DNA of 47,893 nucleotides from Bacteroidetes bacterium HGW-Bacteroidetes-17 (GCA_002840985.1 PHDM01000034.1:1-47893); one strand, 5' to 3'; counted from the stretch's first letter, positions 7,145-18,988 are shown. A program made the numbers and translations. The notes: generated by a model from the sequence alone, not told the origin.

Positions 7145-10100
7145 ATGAGGCTGATGAAATCACGATTAATCTTATTGTTCATGCTATTAATGGGCTTGCA
7201 TTGCACTTTACGGGCCCAGAATTTTGAATCCAAATTCGAAATCAATCATCATTGGTTGCTGGTCGATTCATTATTGAAAAATGGGTTGGATAAATCAGCC
7301 AATCTGGAAATGAACAGGATTTACCAAAGCTCAAAAACCACACAGCCTGACCTTACCAATTTTATTCGCGCATTATTTTATAAAGCCAACCAGGCATTGA
7401 AACTGGATAGTCCGGTAGGTTTTTTGGGTGAACTCCAGCAAGAATTAAGAGGCAGTAAAACACCTCACCAGCAAATCATTAACTCGATAATTGCAGGGGT
7501 ACATTACCAATATTATCAAAAAAATCGTTGGAAAATTGACCAAAGAACCTCCATCAAATCAGACACGACCACGAACATTCAAAATTGGAGCAAGGATGAT
7601 TTTTATAAAAAAATAAGTACCCATTTTCGTGCTTCGCTTCAAAGAGCTGATTCGTTAAACCAATATTATTTTACAGATGAGGTATTCTTGATCGAAGACT
7701 CATTGAATCGGGAATATTCACCATCACTTTACGATATCCTGGCTTTTAGGGCCATTAAATGCTATGTTGAGTTGGGAGCTGAATCATTAAACATTTACAA
7801 ATCTTTATCAGCTGATGAAAAAGAAAAGTTTTTTGCTCCTACAAATATTTTTTTGGCGTATAAATTTAATCAGCAGGACGAAGATTTAAGGTTATCGGCA
7901 CTTCAGGTTTTCCAATCATTGATCAACCTTCATTCGAAAAACCAAAATACAGCAGCTTTGGTTTATGCCGATTTGCAAAGAATAAAATATGCAAGAGCAG
8001 CTTTTTATCCGGCCGAAAAATTTGATCAGCAATATATTGAAACGTTACTGAATTTGGCCAATAAGTATGAAGCGAATCAAAGTGTATCCCGGATTTATTA
8101 TGAGATTGCCCAAACCTACATCAATCGCGGAAATAAGTATGACCACTACCTGCGAAGCGAATACCAATGGGAAATTAAGAAGGGATTGGAATACGTGCAA
8201 ATTGCAGTCCAAAAGTACCCAAATACGAGCGTGGCAAAAGCATGCATGGAGCTCATCGAATCAATTAAGAAACCGCAATTTGAGTTAACGATTAAGTCGG
8301 TTGAGTTACCCGATCAACCCATTTTATCATCCCTAAACTATACAAATCTGGACCGTATTTATTTAAAGTTAATCCCGGTTGCTTATTTAAAAAATGAAAA
8401 TAATAACCGTAATTCGGAAGAACAAAAAATTAAGAATTTATTAAATCTACCGGTTTTTGATGAATGGAAAGTGGAATTACCAAACGAAGGCGATTTTCAA
8501 TCACACAATGTTCAAATCCGGATTCATGATGTACCCAAAGGATATTATGCCCTGCTCGTCTCTTCAGGTATTTCTTTCGATTCTTAATCTCAAGTTCAAT
8601 TAAGTTATTTTTTGGCTTCCGAGATTAGCTTTATTAACCGTGAAGACGCAAACGGAGCCATGGATGTTTTTGTATTGAATCGTAAAAGCGGCAAACCTTT
8701 AAGTGACGTTAAACTGGAAGTTCAATCTTCGGTTTATAACCAGGTTAAAAAAAGTTACCAGTGGAAAACGGAAAAATTGATGGTTTCAGGGAAGAATGGA
8801 TATGTTCGATTATTGGACCTTCCCAAATCGAAGGACCTACGATTTATTTTTACGCATAAAAAAGATACTTTAATCGAGAGCGAGATATATAGCCGAAATG
8901 CCATTTCTTTAAATGAACGAAATGAATTAAGTACAAATTTTTTTACAGATCGAAGTATTTATCGCCCGGGGCAAACCATTTATTTTAAGGGAATCATCTA
9001 TCAAAAGAAAAATGGCCGGTTTGAAGTGGTACCAAATCAAAATACCAAAGTTGAATTTTTTGATGCCAACCATAAGCTGTTAAAATCGTTAAAACTTGTA
9101 TCGAACGAATTTGGCTCGTTTAATGGTTCTTTGATTGTTCCGATGAACAATTTAGGCGGGAATTTTTTAATCAGCAATGAAAATGGAAGTACTTATATTA
9201 CGGTTGAAGAATACAAGCGACCGAATTTTGAAATCGTTTTTGATACCCTTAAAACCCAATTCCGATTAAATGATACAGTAATTATAAGTGGTCAGGTTAA
9301 TTCTTTTTCTGGCTACCCAATTTCCGGGGCGCAGCTGAAATTTAAAGTAAAGAGAAGTAATTATCAGGTGTATTTTAACCGGCGTAATTTTTATCATTCA
9401 CCTGAACAGCAGATCAGTTATGGCGAATTAAAAACCAATGAAAACGGACGTTTTCGGATTAAGTTCTTTGCACCATCAGCGGAAGATACACAAGAACTGG
9501 CAGCGCAATTTTTTAATTTTACGATAGAGGTCGAGTCAACCGATATTGGTGGTGAAACTCAATCGGCGATTACCAATATCCGGTTAGGTTATGCGAACCT
9601 GATTATTAAACCTGATTTGCCGGAAAAGGTCAATCAGCGGAACATTAAAATGATACCTGTCATAGCAACTGATTTAAATGATATCCCTCAATCCGTAAAC
9701 TATGTGGCGAGTATCTATAAATTAAAAAATCCGGTAAATGCTTTTAAAGAAAGAAATTGGCGACGTCCGGATCGTTTTATTACCGATGTGGAAACCTTTT
9801 ACACTTACTTTGAGCATGAGCAATTTGATGATGAGAAAAATATTGAAAACCTTGATATAGATTATCAGGCTTTTCAGGCAGAACTAAATACTTCAGAAGT
9901 CGCCGGCATTAATTTAACGGATATCGCAAATTGGCCCGCGGGTATCTATAAACTCATCATAAAAACAGAGGATCAGTTTGACGTGAAAGTTGTGCATGAA
10001 AAATCTTTTGTACTCTATGATCCAAAATCAGCCGAAGTTCCTTATCCCGAAATCAATTGGTTTGTTCTGGATAAAAATATCGTAGGGATTAGAGACAGCC

Positions 10101-13099
10101 TGGGTTTTATGATTGGTTCGGCCATTAAAAACTTATCCATCCTTTACGAATTACAGCAGGATAATAAAGTCGTGCAGAGCCAATGGTTGCAAATAGATAA
10201 TGAGCAACAAAGAATAAAAATCCCGATCACAAAAATGTTGGGTAAAGATTTTGATATCAATTTGGTGTTTATTTGTGATAATGAAGTTTATAATCATCAA
10301 GAACACATCAGGATTGTTGATCCCGCAAAAGAAATAAAATTAAAACTGGAAACTTTCCGGCCCATGATTCAACCCGGATCAAAGGAAGAATGGAAGATTA
10401 AAATCAGCGGAAAAGGAAAAGATAAACCCATTGCAGAATTGTTGGTTAGCATGATGGATGCTTCATTGGATAAAATTAAATTGCATCAATGGCAATTTAC
10501 CTTACCCGATTATTCCTATAATCAAATCACCTGGAATACTTCTTTTGGATTTGATTTTTATGATAGGCGAAATCAATATAATTTCTATCGACCTGAATAT
10601 TTTACCCAATGGAGTGAAACTGCCCCTCAGTTTAAATGGGATTTTATAAATAACTCCTACTACGGAAATCGTATTCTTAAATCGATGGCAGGTAAAGCTG
10701 CTGGCGTAATGATGGAACAAGAGACGGATGCCCAGGTTTTTTCAGTGGCTGAAAATATCCCTGAGGAAGAAATAAAAATCAGAACAAATTTCAGTGAAAC
10801 AGCCTTCTTTTACCCAAGCTTAAAAACAGATGAGGCTGGTAATTTCATCATTAAATTCAAAAGCCCGGAATCACTTACCCGCTGGAAATTTATGGCCATG
10901 GGCCATACAAAAGATATGCGTATAGCGGCATTGGAACAAAGCATCATCACTCAGAAAAAACTGATGGTTAAACCCAATCTGCCGCGTTTTTTACGTTCGG
11001 GCGATACCCTCTATTTCAGTACCCAAATTATCAATTTGACGGAAAAAGTGATGCAAGGCAAAGCCAGCCTTAAGTTTTTTGATGTAAGTAATATGAAGCC
11101 CGTCATTGGCATCATTACCGATGAAATTGAGAAGAGTTTTAAAATAAATGCAAATTCTTCTCTTAATAAGCAGTGGAAATTGGTAATTCCAAATGGCATC
11201 AATGCGGTTATTTACCGACTCACGGCTTCTTCTGAAAATTTCAGTGATGGAGAGGAGAGAATCATTCCCGTTCTGTCGAATAAGATTTTGGTCACTGAAA
11301 GTTTGCCCATCCATTTAAATCCGAAAGAAGAAAAGAAAATTGTTTTTGAAAATCTTGTTGCATCGGCCGATAACAAGGCTTTGGTTCATCACCAATTAAA
11401 ATTTGAAATGACGACCAATCCTGCCTGGTATGCAGTTTTGGGTTTACCATATATCGCTGAGGGTAACAGTGAAGATGCGATTTCCTTGTACAATCGTCTT
11501 TATGCAAATGCCATGGCCAGCCATTTATTAAGGTCTCAACCACAAATAAGGCCGGTATTTAAAGCCTGGAAAACAGGAAATTCATCTGCTTTAACTTCTC
11601 AGCTTGAAAAAAATCCGGAATTGAAATCAGTTTTATTGGAGGAAACCCCATGGTTAATGGATGCCAAAAATGAATCGGAACAAAGAAAAAAATTAGGTTT
11701 ATTTTTTGACGACAATCAGATTAGCCAGCAATTAAGAGATAATTTATCGGAGTTGTTAAAAAATCAACTTGCCGACGGATCCTGGTCATGGTTCAAAGGA
11801 ATGTACGGTAGCCGTTACATTACCCAGCAAATTGTAAACGGACTGGTTCGGCTTCGTGCCAGAAAGGTTTTAGATAAGAATTCACTGACACAAATTGATC
11901 TTCCTTTAAGGAATGCGATTCAATATTTGAACAGGCAATTGGTTGACGACTATCAATATTTAAAGAACAATAACAAGCTCCGGTTTGCAAATATCCACCT
12001 GAATAATATTCAAATTCAGCATTTATTCTTGCTTAGTTATTTAAGTGATTTTACGGAGGAAGATGCGAAATTTAAAAGTGCAATTGCTTACTACCTTACA
12101 GAAGAGCAAAAATTTTGGATAGAACGGTCGGAATACATGCAAGGTATGATTGCACTGACTTTATTCAGGTATGGTGATACAGAAACTGCCGAACTCATTC
12201 TTGCATCGTTGAAAGAAAGAGCCGTTCAACATGAGGAATTGGGAATTTATTGGCCCGATACGGATGGGTTTTATTGGTATCAGGCACCTGTCGAAACCCA
12301 GGCTTTATTAATTGAGGTTTTTTCGGAAATCGGAAATAACAGGGCGTTTGTTGCCGGATTAAAAAAATGGTTGCTCAAACAAAAGCAAACGCAAATGTGG
12401 AGCAATCCAATGGCCTCAGTCGATGCGGTAAATGCATTGCTTACCGGAAGTACCAATTTGCTGTCAAGTCAAATCCCGATTCAGGTAAAATTTGCCAATA
12501 AAAAAATTGAGCCTCAAAACATGGAGGCCGGAACAGGTTTTTCAGTTCGAACCTGGCAGGGCAATGAAATAAAAGCAAACATGGGCAATGTTCATCTGAA
12601 AAATTTAAATACTCAAATGGCATGGGGCACTTTGCATTGGCAATATTTTGACCAGCTTGATCAGATTTACTCATCAAAAGGGATTTTAAATATTGAAAAA
12701 AAATTATTTTTAAAAGAAACAACTAAAAACGGAAGTATTTTGATTCCGATAGGTGAGCGTAAAATAAAAATTGGAGATAAAATTGTTTCCAGAATAATAA
12801 TTGAGCTTGACCGTGATATGGAATTTGTTCACATCAATGATATGCGCGCGCCCGCTTTCGAGCCTGTTCAGGTTTTATCGGGATATAAATTTGAAGATGG
12901 GGTGGGCTATTATAAAAAAATAAGCGATTTGGCTACCCATTATTATTTTGATTTATTGAAGGCAGGATCTTATATCATCGAGAACGAAATGTATGTTACT
13001 CAAAAAGGAACTTTTTCAAATGGGATCAGCACCATTCAATGTTTATATGCTCCTGAATTTTCAAGTTATTCGGAAGGAATAAGAGTAGTTATTGAGTAA
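7145..13099 (+). pseudogene. Alpha-2-macroglobulin-like (MG2 domain) giant exported protein, interrupted by an in-frame TAA
   Basis: Two open stretches in the same frame, 7145-8587 and 8588-13099, are separated only by the TAA at 8585-8587; bypassing it gives about 1984 residues, the usual size of the Bacteroidota homologues. The N-terminus has a signal peptide (basic start, hydrophobic core, LRAQ). The second part has the MG2 region with DRSIYRPGQTIYFKG, the A2M core (FFYPSLKTDEAGNFIIKF, then SPESLTRWKF) and an alpha-alpha barrel domain. The thioester CxEQ is absent: where it should be, before LYNRLYANAMA, the sequence reads GNSEDAIS, so covalent trapping is not expected. Bacterial macroglobulins are thought to trap or inhibit proteases in the cell envelope. 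The downstream frame shows no other lesions, so the stop is recent, a sequence error, or read through. A separate downstream product would lack a signal peptide. Confidence 0.88.
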
Positions 13100-13106
13100 A
13101 ATTTCG

Positions 13107-13141
13107 GGGATGGCGTCCCGATCTTTTCGGGAAGCCATCCC
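13107..13141. terminator. Bidirectional terminator-like hairpin, member of a dispersed repeat
   Basis: Arms 13107-13121 and 13127-13141 pair at 13 of 15 positions (GGGATGGC, internal mismatch, CCCGA) around a 5-base loop. It sits between the convergent macroglobulin and PAP2-like genes. The same GGGAT-GC-TCC…GGAAGCCATCCC core recurs at 38705-38751. Confidence 0.65.
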
Positions 13142-13160
13142 AAGTCAATTTAACTGATTT

Positions 13161-13772
13161 TTAGAAATACAGGGATAGATAAAGCATTCCAAATACTCCT
13201 AATAAAAATCCTGAATATACCTGGGCATGTGTATTCGCGTTGAGTTGTAAGCGTGCGAAGCCAACTATTCCTGCAATAAAAACAGCTATTACGACCAAAT
13301 AAGGATTACCCACAATCCCGGTGAATGCCAGTCCCAGCAACATGCCGGTTAACCCTCCTATTGCAATCATGTGAGCACTTATTTTCCAGAAAAAATTAAT
13401 TGCAAATACAGCCATACTTAAAACTGTAGCACCAAAAGTAAAATAATGAAAGATTGGCGAAATTTGCACGTTTTTTAATAAATAATAAGCCATCAGATAA
13501 AATGCAATTGTGGTGATGTAAGGAAATTTTCGTTCCTGTCTGCCGAGTTGATAAAGTGATTTGATCACATTTGTACTCCTAAAAAACAAAATTACCATTA
13601 CCGGGAAAATGAAAGTAACAATAAAAATCAGGAGTAATATCCTGATCTTTCCTTCCATCGGAATGATAAGTGAAAAATATGCTTTAATGCTGAATAAAAC
13701 CAGAAATGCATAAGTTGGCATCAATAGCGGATGAAATAAGTAGGATATAATTTTTGCGATTTTAGATTGCAT
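13161..13772 (-). CDS. PAP2-superfamily-like integral membrane protein
   Basis: 203 residues with about six hydrophobic segments. The C-terminal half has the PAP2-like spacing of KISAHMIAIGG and ARLQLNANTHAQVYSG, where the His residues correspond to the phosphatase catalytic region, but the full classical KX6RP…PSGH…SRX5HX3D signature is not visible, so catalysis is uncertain. Possible roles are lipid phosphate hydrolysis or a degenerate relative. It follows rpoN by 20 bases in the same direction and may be co-transcribed with it. Confidence 0.7.
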   Translation of the reverse strand: MQSKIAKIISYLFHPLLMPTYAFLVLFSIKAYFSLIIPMEGKIRILLLIFIVTFIFPVMVILFFRSTNVIKSLYQLGRQERKFPYITTIAFYLMAYYLLKNVQISPIFHYFTFGATVLSMAVFAINFFWKISAHMIAIGGLTGMLLGLAFTGIVGNPYLVVIAVFIAGIVGFARLQLNANTHAQVYSGFLLGVFGMLYLSLYF

Positions 13773-13792
13773 TCTTAATTGGTTTTTCCTGA

Positions 13793-15265
13793 TTATAATT
13801 CCTTACGTAGTCGTGCCACCGGAATGCTGAGCTGCTCGCGGTATTTAGCAACAGTTCTTCTCGCTATCGCATAACCTTTTTCTTTTAGAATCCCTGTTAA
13901 TTGCTCATCAGTAAGGGGTTTGCTCTTGTTTTCTGCTTCAAGACAATCAGTAAGTATTTTTTTTATTTCTCTTGTAGAAACCTCCTCTCCATCATCTTTT
14001 TGCATCGACTCAGAGAAGAAACTTTTAAGCAAGAAGGTACCAAAAGGGGTTTGAACATATTTACTATTAGCTACACGCGAAATTGTAGAAATATCAAGAT
14101 TTACAATTTCAGCGATGTCCTTTAATATCATTGGTCTTAAACGGGTGTCGTCACCAGTCAGAAAATATTCGTATTGATATTCCATAATTGCACTCATGGT
14201 AACGTATAGCGTATTCTGACGTTGTTTTATGGCGTCGATAAACCATTTTGCAGAATCAATTTTTTGCTTGATAAACATGAAAGCATCCTTCTGTTGTCGG
14301 GTTTTTTTACTTTCAGAATAGGCCTGAAGCATATCAGTATACGATCTGCTTAATCTTAATTCCGGGGCATTTCTGCTATTTAAACTTAACTCAAGGATTC
14401 CATTGTTATTAAAAATCATAAAATCGGGAAGAATATAATGATTTAATTTTGTCGTCTCGCTTATCGAATTTCCCGGTTTAGGGTTTAGTTTTAAAATTTC
14501 GGTAATAGCTTCCTTCAGATCATCTTCCGTAATGCCAACTTTTTTGATAATCTTTTCGTAATGCTTTTTAGTAAATTCTATAAAATAACGATCAAGTATC
14601 TGAATGGCCAATTTAATGTTTCTGTTATCATCCTCGTCTTTTCTTCTTAACTGAATTAGCAAACACTCTTGTAAGCTGCGTGCACCGACCCCTGCAGGAT
14701 CAAACTCCTGTATAATGCTAAGTATCTTTAAGATTTCATCTTTAGAAGTGTTTATATTTTGAGTAAATGCCAGATCATCAACCATGGCATTGATATCTCT
14801 TTGCAGATATCCTGAATCGTCTAAATTTCCAATGATATTACTTGCAATGATAAATTCTGTATCATTTAATTTCCGATAACCAAGCTGAGAGAAAAGCACA
14901 TCATGAAAACTGGTGTCAGAAACAAATGGTACTTCCCGATGCTCATCATCACTACTTGTATTATTTACATTTAAACGATAGGAGGGGGTCTCATCATCAT
15001 CAATATAATCGTTTAAATCAAATTCGTCATCTTTGCTGTCATACTCTTCAAATTCTTCCGTTTCCTCACCTGCAATGTCGTCGCGCTCACTTAACTCATC
15101 AGCATCTTCACTTTCGGCAGATTCATCCAGTGCCGGATTTTCTTCAATCTCCTGTTTTATACGTTGTTCAAGGGCAATAGAGGGTATCTGCAACAATTTC
15201 ATTAACAGAATTTGTTGTGGCGATAATTTTTGAAGCAACTTTTGTTGCAGTCTTTGATTTAACAT
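13793..15265 (-). CDS. rpoN: RNA polymerase sigma-54 factor RpoN
   Basis: 490 residues, full length. The N-terminal Gln/Leu-rich activator-interacting region (LNQRLQQKLLQKLSPQQILLMKLLQ) is followed by a strongly acidic linker (about 45-85, many Asp/Glu), the core-binding region (PAGVGARSLQECLLIQL), a helix-turn-helix region (DISTISRVANSKYVQTPFG) and the RpoN box (ARRTVAKYREQL). Sigma-54 directs polymerase to -24/-12 promoters and needs AAA+ activators, none of which is in this window. asnS lies upstream in the same direction with a 176-base gap in which I see no other gene. Confidence 0.97.
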   Translation of the reverse strand: MLNQRLQQKLLQKLSPQQILLMKLLQIPSIALEQRIKQEIEENPALDESAESEDADELSERDDIAGEETEEFEEYDSKDDEFDLNDYIDDDETPSYRLNVNNTSSDDEHREVPFVSDTSFHDVLFSQLGYRKLNDTEFIIASNIIGNLDDSGYLQRDINAMVDDLAFTQNINTSKDEILKILSIIQEFDPAGVGARSLQECLLIQLRRKDEDDNRNIKLAIQILDRYFIEFTKKHYEKIIKKVGITEDDLKEAITEILKLNPKPGNSISETTKLNHYILPDFMIFNNNGILELSLNSRNAPELRLSRSYTDMLQAYSESKKTRQQKDAFMFIKQKIDSAKWFIDAIKQRQNTLYVTMSAIMEYQYEYFLTGDDTRLRPMILKDIAEIVNLDISTISRVANSKYVQTPFGTFLLKSFFSESMQKDDGEEVSTREIKKILTDCLEAENKSKPLTDEQLTGILKEKGYAIARRTVAKYREQLSIPVARLRKEL

Positions 15266-15441
15266 TTTAAATCATTTTTATTTCCGACCCTCTTATGCTG
15301 ATCATTTACTAAGATACAAAAATCCTTCAATTCATAAACAAAATCATCATGACTCTTGTGTGCGATAAAAACCAATCTGTTTTCCAGGCTTAAATCTGGC
15401 TTTTATAAGCGTTGCCCTTATTCTGTTTATGTCTTAAAAAA

Positions 15442-16881
15442 TTAAAACTCTGCATTCTGGGGTGTTCGTGGAAAAGGAATAACATCCCTTATATTACCCA
15501 TCCCTGTAATAAATAACATGAGCCGTTCAAATCCAAGGCCATATCCACTATGTGGAACGGTTCCAAATTTTCTGGTTTCCAAAAACCACCACAATTCCTC
15601 TTCCGGAATATTTAGTTCTTTTATTCGTGCATACAATTTATCGTAGTCTTCTTCCCGTTGAGAACCTCCTATGATCTCACCAATTTGAGGAAACAAAACA
15701 TCCATTGCCCTTACGGTTTTTCCATCATCATTTTGCTTCATATAAAAAGCTTTGATCTCTTTTGGATAATCTACTAAAATGACAGGCTTTTTAAAATGCT
15801 TTTCAACTAAAAACCGCTCATGTTCCGATTGTAAATCAGCTCCCCATTGATCAATGATGTATTGAAATTTTCCTTTCTTATTGGGTTTTGAATCTTTCAG
15901 GATATTAATTGCCTCGGTATAGGTAACACGTTCAAAATCATTATCCAGTACAAATCTTAACTTCTCAAGTAATTCCATTGACCGCTCATCTTCTTTTTTA
16001 TTCTTTTCTTCTTCGATTAATCGATTACTTAAAAAAACAAGATCCTCATTGCAATGATCAAGTGCATATTTTACGACATATTTTAAATGCTCCTCAGCCA
16101 AATCCATATTGTCATGAATATCATGGAATGCAACCTCAGGTTCAAGCATCCAAAATTCGGCCAGATGCCTAGATGTATTTGAATTTTCCGCTCTAAATGT
16201 CGGGCCAAAAGTGTAAACCTGTGCCATGGCCAAGGCGGCCAACTCAGCTTCCAATTGTCCGGAAACCGTTAAGTTTGTCGCTTTACCGAAAAAATCTTCC
16301 TTAAAGTTAATGCTTCCATCATCGTTCTTGGGCAGATTTTTCAGATCAAGAGTGGTTACTTTGAACATCTCACCGGCTCCTTCAGCATCTGAACCCGTGA
16401 TAATCGGGGCATGAATATTAAAATAGCCTTTGTCGTTAAAAAACTTATGGTTGGCAAAAATCATGGCATGACGAATCCGTGTTATGGCTCCAAATGTATT
16501 CGTCCTAAATCTTAAATGTGCTTTTTCGCGCAAAAACTCAAGTGAATGTTTCTTTGGTTGTAAAGGATAAGTTTCTGGATCGGCCTCACCCAAAATATCG
16601 ATGTGGAGTGCTTTCAATTCAACACTTTGACCAGCTCCCTGCGATTTATTTAAAATCCCTTCAACCGATAGTGCTGCACCTGTGCTTATTCGGGACATAA
16701 ACTCAGCATTTAAATTTTCAAAATCAACAACAATCTGACAATTACTCAAACACGAACCATCGTTTAAGGCTATAAATGCAACATTTTTACTAATTCGTTT
16801 GGTCCTAACCCATCCCTTTACAACTATCTTTGTTCCAAAAGCGTCACTTTTTAATACTTCGTTGATTTTAGTTCTTTTCAT
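15442..16881 (-). CDS. asnS: Asparaginyl-tRNA synthetase
   Basis: 479 residues, a class II synthetase. The N-terminal OB-fold anticodon-binding domain ([23 protein letters not shown]) is followed by the class II catalytic core: motif 2 region [21 protein letters not shown], and motif 3 [15 protein letters not shown] near the C-terminus. The [11 protein letters not shown] form and the C-terminal [15 protein letters not shown] ending are typical of AsnRS rather than AspRS; aspS is separate at 34842. Divergent from the DAHP synthase gene, with 99 bases between the start codons. Confidence 0.97.
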   Translation of the reverse strand: MKRTKINEVLKSDAFGTKIVVKGWVRTKRISKNVAFIALNDGSCLSNCQIVVDFENLNAEFMSRISTGAALSVEGILNKSQGAGQSVELKALHIDILGEADPETYPLQPKKHSLEFLREKAHLRFRTNTFGAITRIRHAMIFANHKFFNDKGYFNIHAPIITGSDAEGAGEMFKVTTLDLKNLPKNDDGSINFKEDFFGKATNLTVSGQLEAELAALAMAQVYTFGPTFRAENSNTSRHLAEFWMLEPEVAFHDIHDNMDLAEEHLKYVVKYALDHCNEDLVFLSNRLIEEEKNKKEDERSMELLEKLRFVLDNDFERVTYTEAINILKDSKPNKKGKFQYIIDQWGADLQSEHERFLVEKHFKKPVILVDYPKEIKAFYMKQNDDGKTVRAMDVLFPQIGEIIGGSQREEDYDKLYARIKELNIPEEELWWFLETRKFGTVPHSGYGLGFERLMLFITGMGNIRDVIPFPRTPQNAEF

Positions 16882-16965
16882 CTGCTTAAAATTTTATACA
16901 AAAAAACGATATTTTCATCTATTATCAATGCTTTATTTCGATTTAAAAACACTTTAGAATATTTA

Positions 16966-16973
16966 TACCTTTG
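16966..16973 (+). promoter_or_regulatory. -7 promoter element (TACCTTTG) for the DAHP synthase gene
   Basis: Exact TAnnTTTG match ending 7 bases before the ATG at 16981, so the transcript would have an almost absent leader. The same close arrangement is seen before trpS, mutY and the U32 gene in this window. Confidence 0.55.
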
Positions 16974-16980
16974 TACTATA

Positions 16981-18078
16981 ATGGCAACAAATTTAGAAAT
17001 AATTCCAATTAAAGAGTGGCTCGATTACAAGGAACATCCCTTGGTAATTAGCGGCCCTTGCAGTGCTGAAAACGAAGAACAGGTTATCAATACCGCTAAA
17101 CAATTGGCACAAATTCATAATGTTAAAGTTTACAGAGCCGGATTATGGAAACCCCGAACACGGCCTAATTATTTTGAAGGTGTTGGTTCAAAAGGACTTG
17201 TTTGGTTACAAAGGGTAAAGGAAGAAACAAATTTAAAGGTTGCGGTTGAAGTTGCAAAACCATCGCATATTGAAAAATGCCTGGCACATGGAATCGATAT
17301 TTTATGGATTGGAGCACGTACCGTTGTTAACCCATTCTCCGTACAGGAAATTGCCGAAGCGCTGAAAGGTGTCGACATTCCTGTTATGGTAAAAAATCCG
17401 ATCAATCCGGATTTAACCTTATGGATGGGTGCACTTGAGAGAGTGAATAAATCAGGAATTAAAAAACTTGTTGCCGTACATCGCGGGTTTTATTCGTTAA
17501 ATCAATCAATGTACCGTAATCCACCTATGTGGGAAATTCCAATTGAGCTCAAACGATTGGTCCCCAATATTCCAATCATTGTTGATCCAAGTCATATTTG
17601 CGGAAATAAAGAATTATTATTAGACATTTCTCAAAAAGCCATGGATTTAGAAATGGATGGCTTGATGATCGAATCACATATAAAACCCTGGGCTGCACTT
17701 TCGGACGCAAAACAACAGATTGAACCAAAAAACCTGAAACTCCTGCTTGGGAAGATTGTCATTAGGGAAATGAGGGGAACAAAAGAATTTGAAAATAAGC
17801 TGACCAGCTATCGTAATCAGATAGATGAGATCGATGATGAACTGCTTGATATTTTAGGGCGAAGATTAAAAATTGTTGATGAAATCGGCCAATATAAAAA
17901 CGAGCATAAAATTACCATTTTACAACTCAAGCGATGGAGCTATATCATCGAAGATCGGCTTAAAAAGGGTTTAAAACATAATCTGGATAGGGATTTTTTA
18001 CAAAAATTACTCGAACTCATGCATGCTGAATCACTTCGGATTCAAACAGAGATTATGAATAAAACGCCTGAAAACTAA
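16981..18078 (+). CDS. Bifunctional DAHP synthase / chorismate mutase
   Basis: 365 residues. The N-terminal part (about 1-255) is a DAHP synthase of the KDO8P-synthase-like type: VISGPCSAENEEQV, VYRAGLWKPRTRPNYFEGVG, DILWIGARTVVNPF, IIVDPSHICGNKE. It condenses phosphoenolpyruvate and erythrose 4-phosphate, the first step of aromatic amino acid synthesis. The C-terminal part (about 270-360) is an AroQ-type helical chorismate mutase (YRNQIDEIDDELLDILGRRLKIVDEIGQYK), which makes prephenate. Such fusions often let the mutase domain act as the feedback sensor of the synthase. It ends one base from the convergent corA gene. Confidence 0.95.
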   Translation: MATNLEIIPIKEWLDYKEHPLVISGPCSAENEEQVINTAKQLAQIHNVKVYRAGLWKPRTRPNYFEGVGSKGLVWLQRVKEETNLKVAVEVAKPSHIEKCLAHGIDILWIGARTVVNPFSVQEIAEALKGVDIPVMVKNPINPDLTLWMGALERVNKSGIKKLVAVHRGFYSLNQSMYRNPPMWEIPIELKRLVPNIPIIVDPSHICGNKELLLDISQKAMDLEMDGLMIESHIKPWAALSDAKQQIEPKNLKLLLGKIVIREMRGTKEFENKLTSYRNQIDEIDDELLDILGRRLKIVDEIGQYKNEHKITILQLKRWSYIIEDRLKKGLKHNLDRDFLQKLLELMHAESLRIQTEIMNKTPEN

Positions 18079-18079
18079 G

Positions 18080-18988
18080 CTACATCCACTTTCTTCTTTT
18101 GAAATACGAAATCATGGTTACGGCTATGATTGCCATGGCCAATATTACAACCCAAAAAGAATTAGGATCATTTTGGAACGGCAAACCAAGATTCATCCCA
18201 TACAGGCCGGTGATAAAAGTAAGGGGCAGTAAAATGGAAGAAACCATTGTAAGCACCTTCATAATTTCATTTATTTTGTTGGCCTGCAACGAATCAAAAG
18301 TTTTTGAAAGGCCATCAATCAGCTCCTCATAATCTTCGGTCATATCCCACATTCGTTGATAATAATCGAGGATATTACCCCAATAATCTTCCATGTTTTC
18401 GGCAAATCCTTCAATAGAGCCTGTTTCAAACTTATGAAAAACCCTTAACTGAGGTTTGAAAATTGTATTTAACAGAATGATATTTTTACGGGTGACCGAA
18501 ATGTGCCCAATGGTTTTTTCGGCTTTTTTACTAAACAATTCCTGACTGATATAATCGAGTTCATTCCCAACTCTTCGGATGATCATCAATGATTCAGTCA
18601 TCAATTTCTCAAGTACTTTATACAACAAGGCATCACTGGTTCCAACTTCAAAATCCTCATTTTGTTCCTTTTTGGCTTTTGCCTCCTGAAACATATCGTA
18701 AACTACCCAGTGCGATTGGCCCAAAGTAATGATATAGTCTTCGCCCCAAAATATTTTCACTTCTTTGGTATGTAGAAAAGTTCCATTTTTATCATAGGTA
18801 GGAAAATGCAAAATCATGAAATAATAATCGTCGTAAATATCGATTTTAGACCGCTGATTACCGGTCCTACAGTCTTCTATATCTAAAGGGTGAAAATAGA
18901 AATTGTCTTTTAAGTATTTAAGATTATCATCTGTAGGATTAAGAATGTGATGCCATTTTAAAGTACCTATTTTGATGGTTTCAATCAT
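18080..18988 (-). CDS. corA: CorA-type magnesium/divalent cation transporter
   Basis: 302 residues. A large cytoplasmic N-terminal domain (HPLDIEDCRTGNQRSKIDIYDDYYFMILHFP) with long helices leads into two C-terminal membrane segments. The selectivity motif YGMN is present at the end of the first (FITGLYGMNLG), and the protein ends in the basic SYFKRRKWM. Members form homopentameric channels for Mg2+, sometimes Co2+ or Ni2+; specificity cannot be read from sequence alone. The 135-base gap to gldD contains its promoter element and nothing else I can identify. Confidence 0.93.
   Translation of the reverse strand: MIETIKIGTLKWHHILNPTDDNLKYLKDNFYFHPLDIEDCRTGNQRSKIDIYDDYYFMILHFPTYDKNGTFLHTKEVKIFWGEDYIITLGQSHWVVYDMFQEAKAKKEQNEDFEVGTSDALLYKVLEKLMTESLMIIRRVGNELDYISQELFSKKAEKTIGHISVTRKNIILLNTIFKPQLRVFHKFETGSIEGFAENMEDYWGNILDYYQRMWDMTEDYEELIDGLSKTFDSLQANKINEIMKVLTMVSSILLPLTFITGLYGMNLGLPFQNDPNSFWVVILAMAIIAVTMISYFKRRKWM

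Noticed and set aside
8588-8611. Separate downstream gene starting at the TTG at 8612
   Set aside because: It has no signal peptide, start site or promoter; it continues the frame of the upstream macroglobulin part.
15033-15233. Ser-rich plus-strand ORF
   Set aside because: It is the antisense of the acidic linker of RpoN, whose codons read as Ser/Leu on the other strand.
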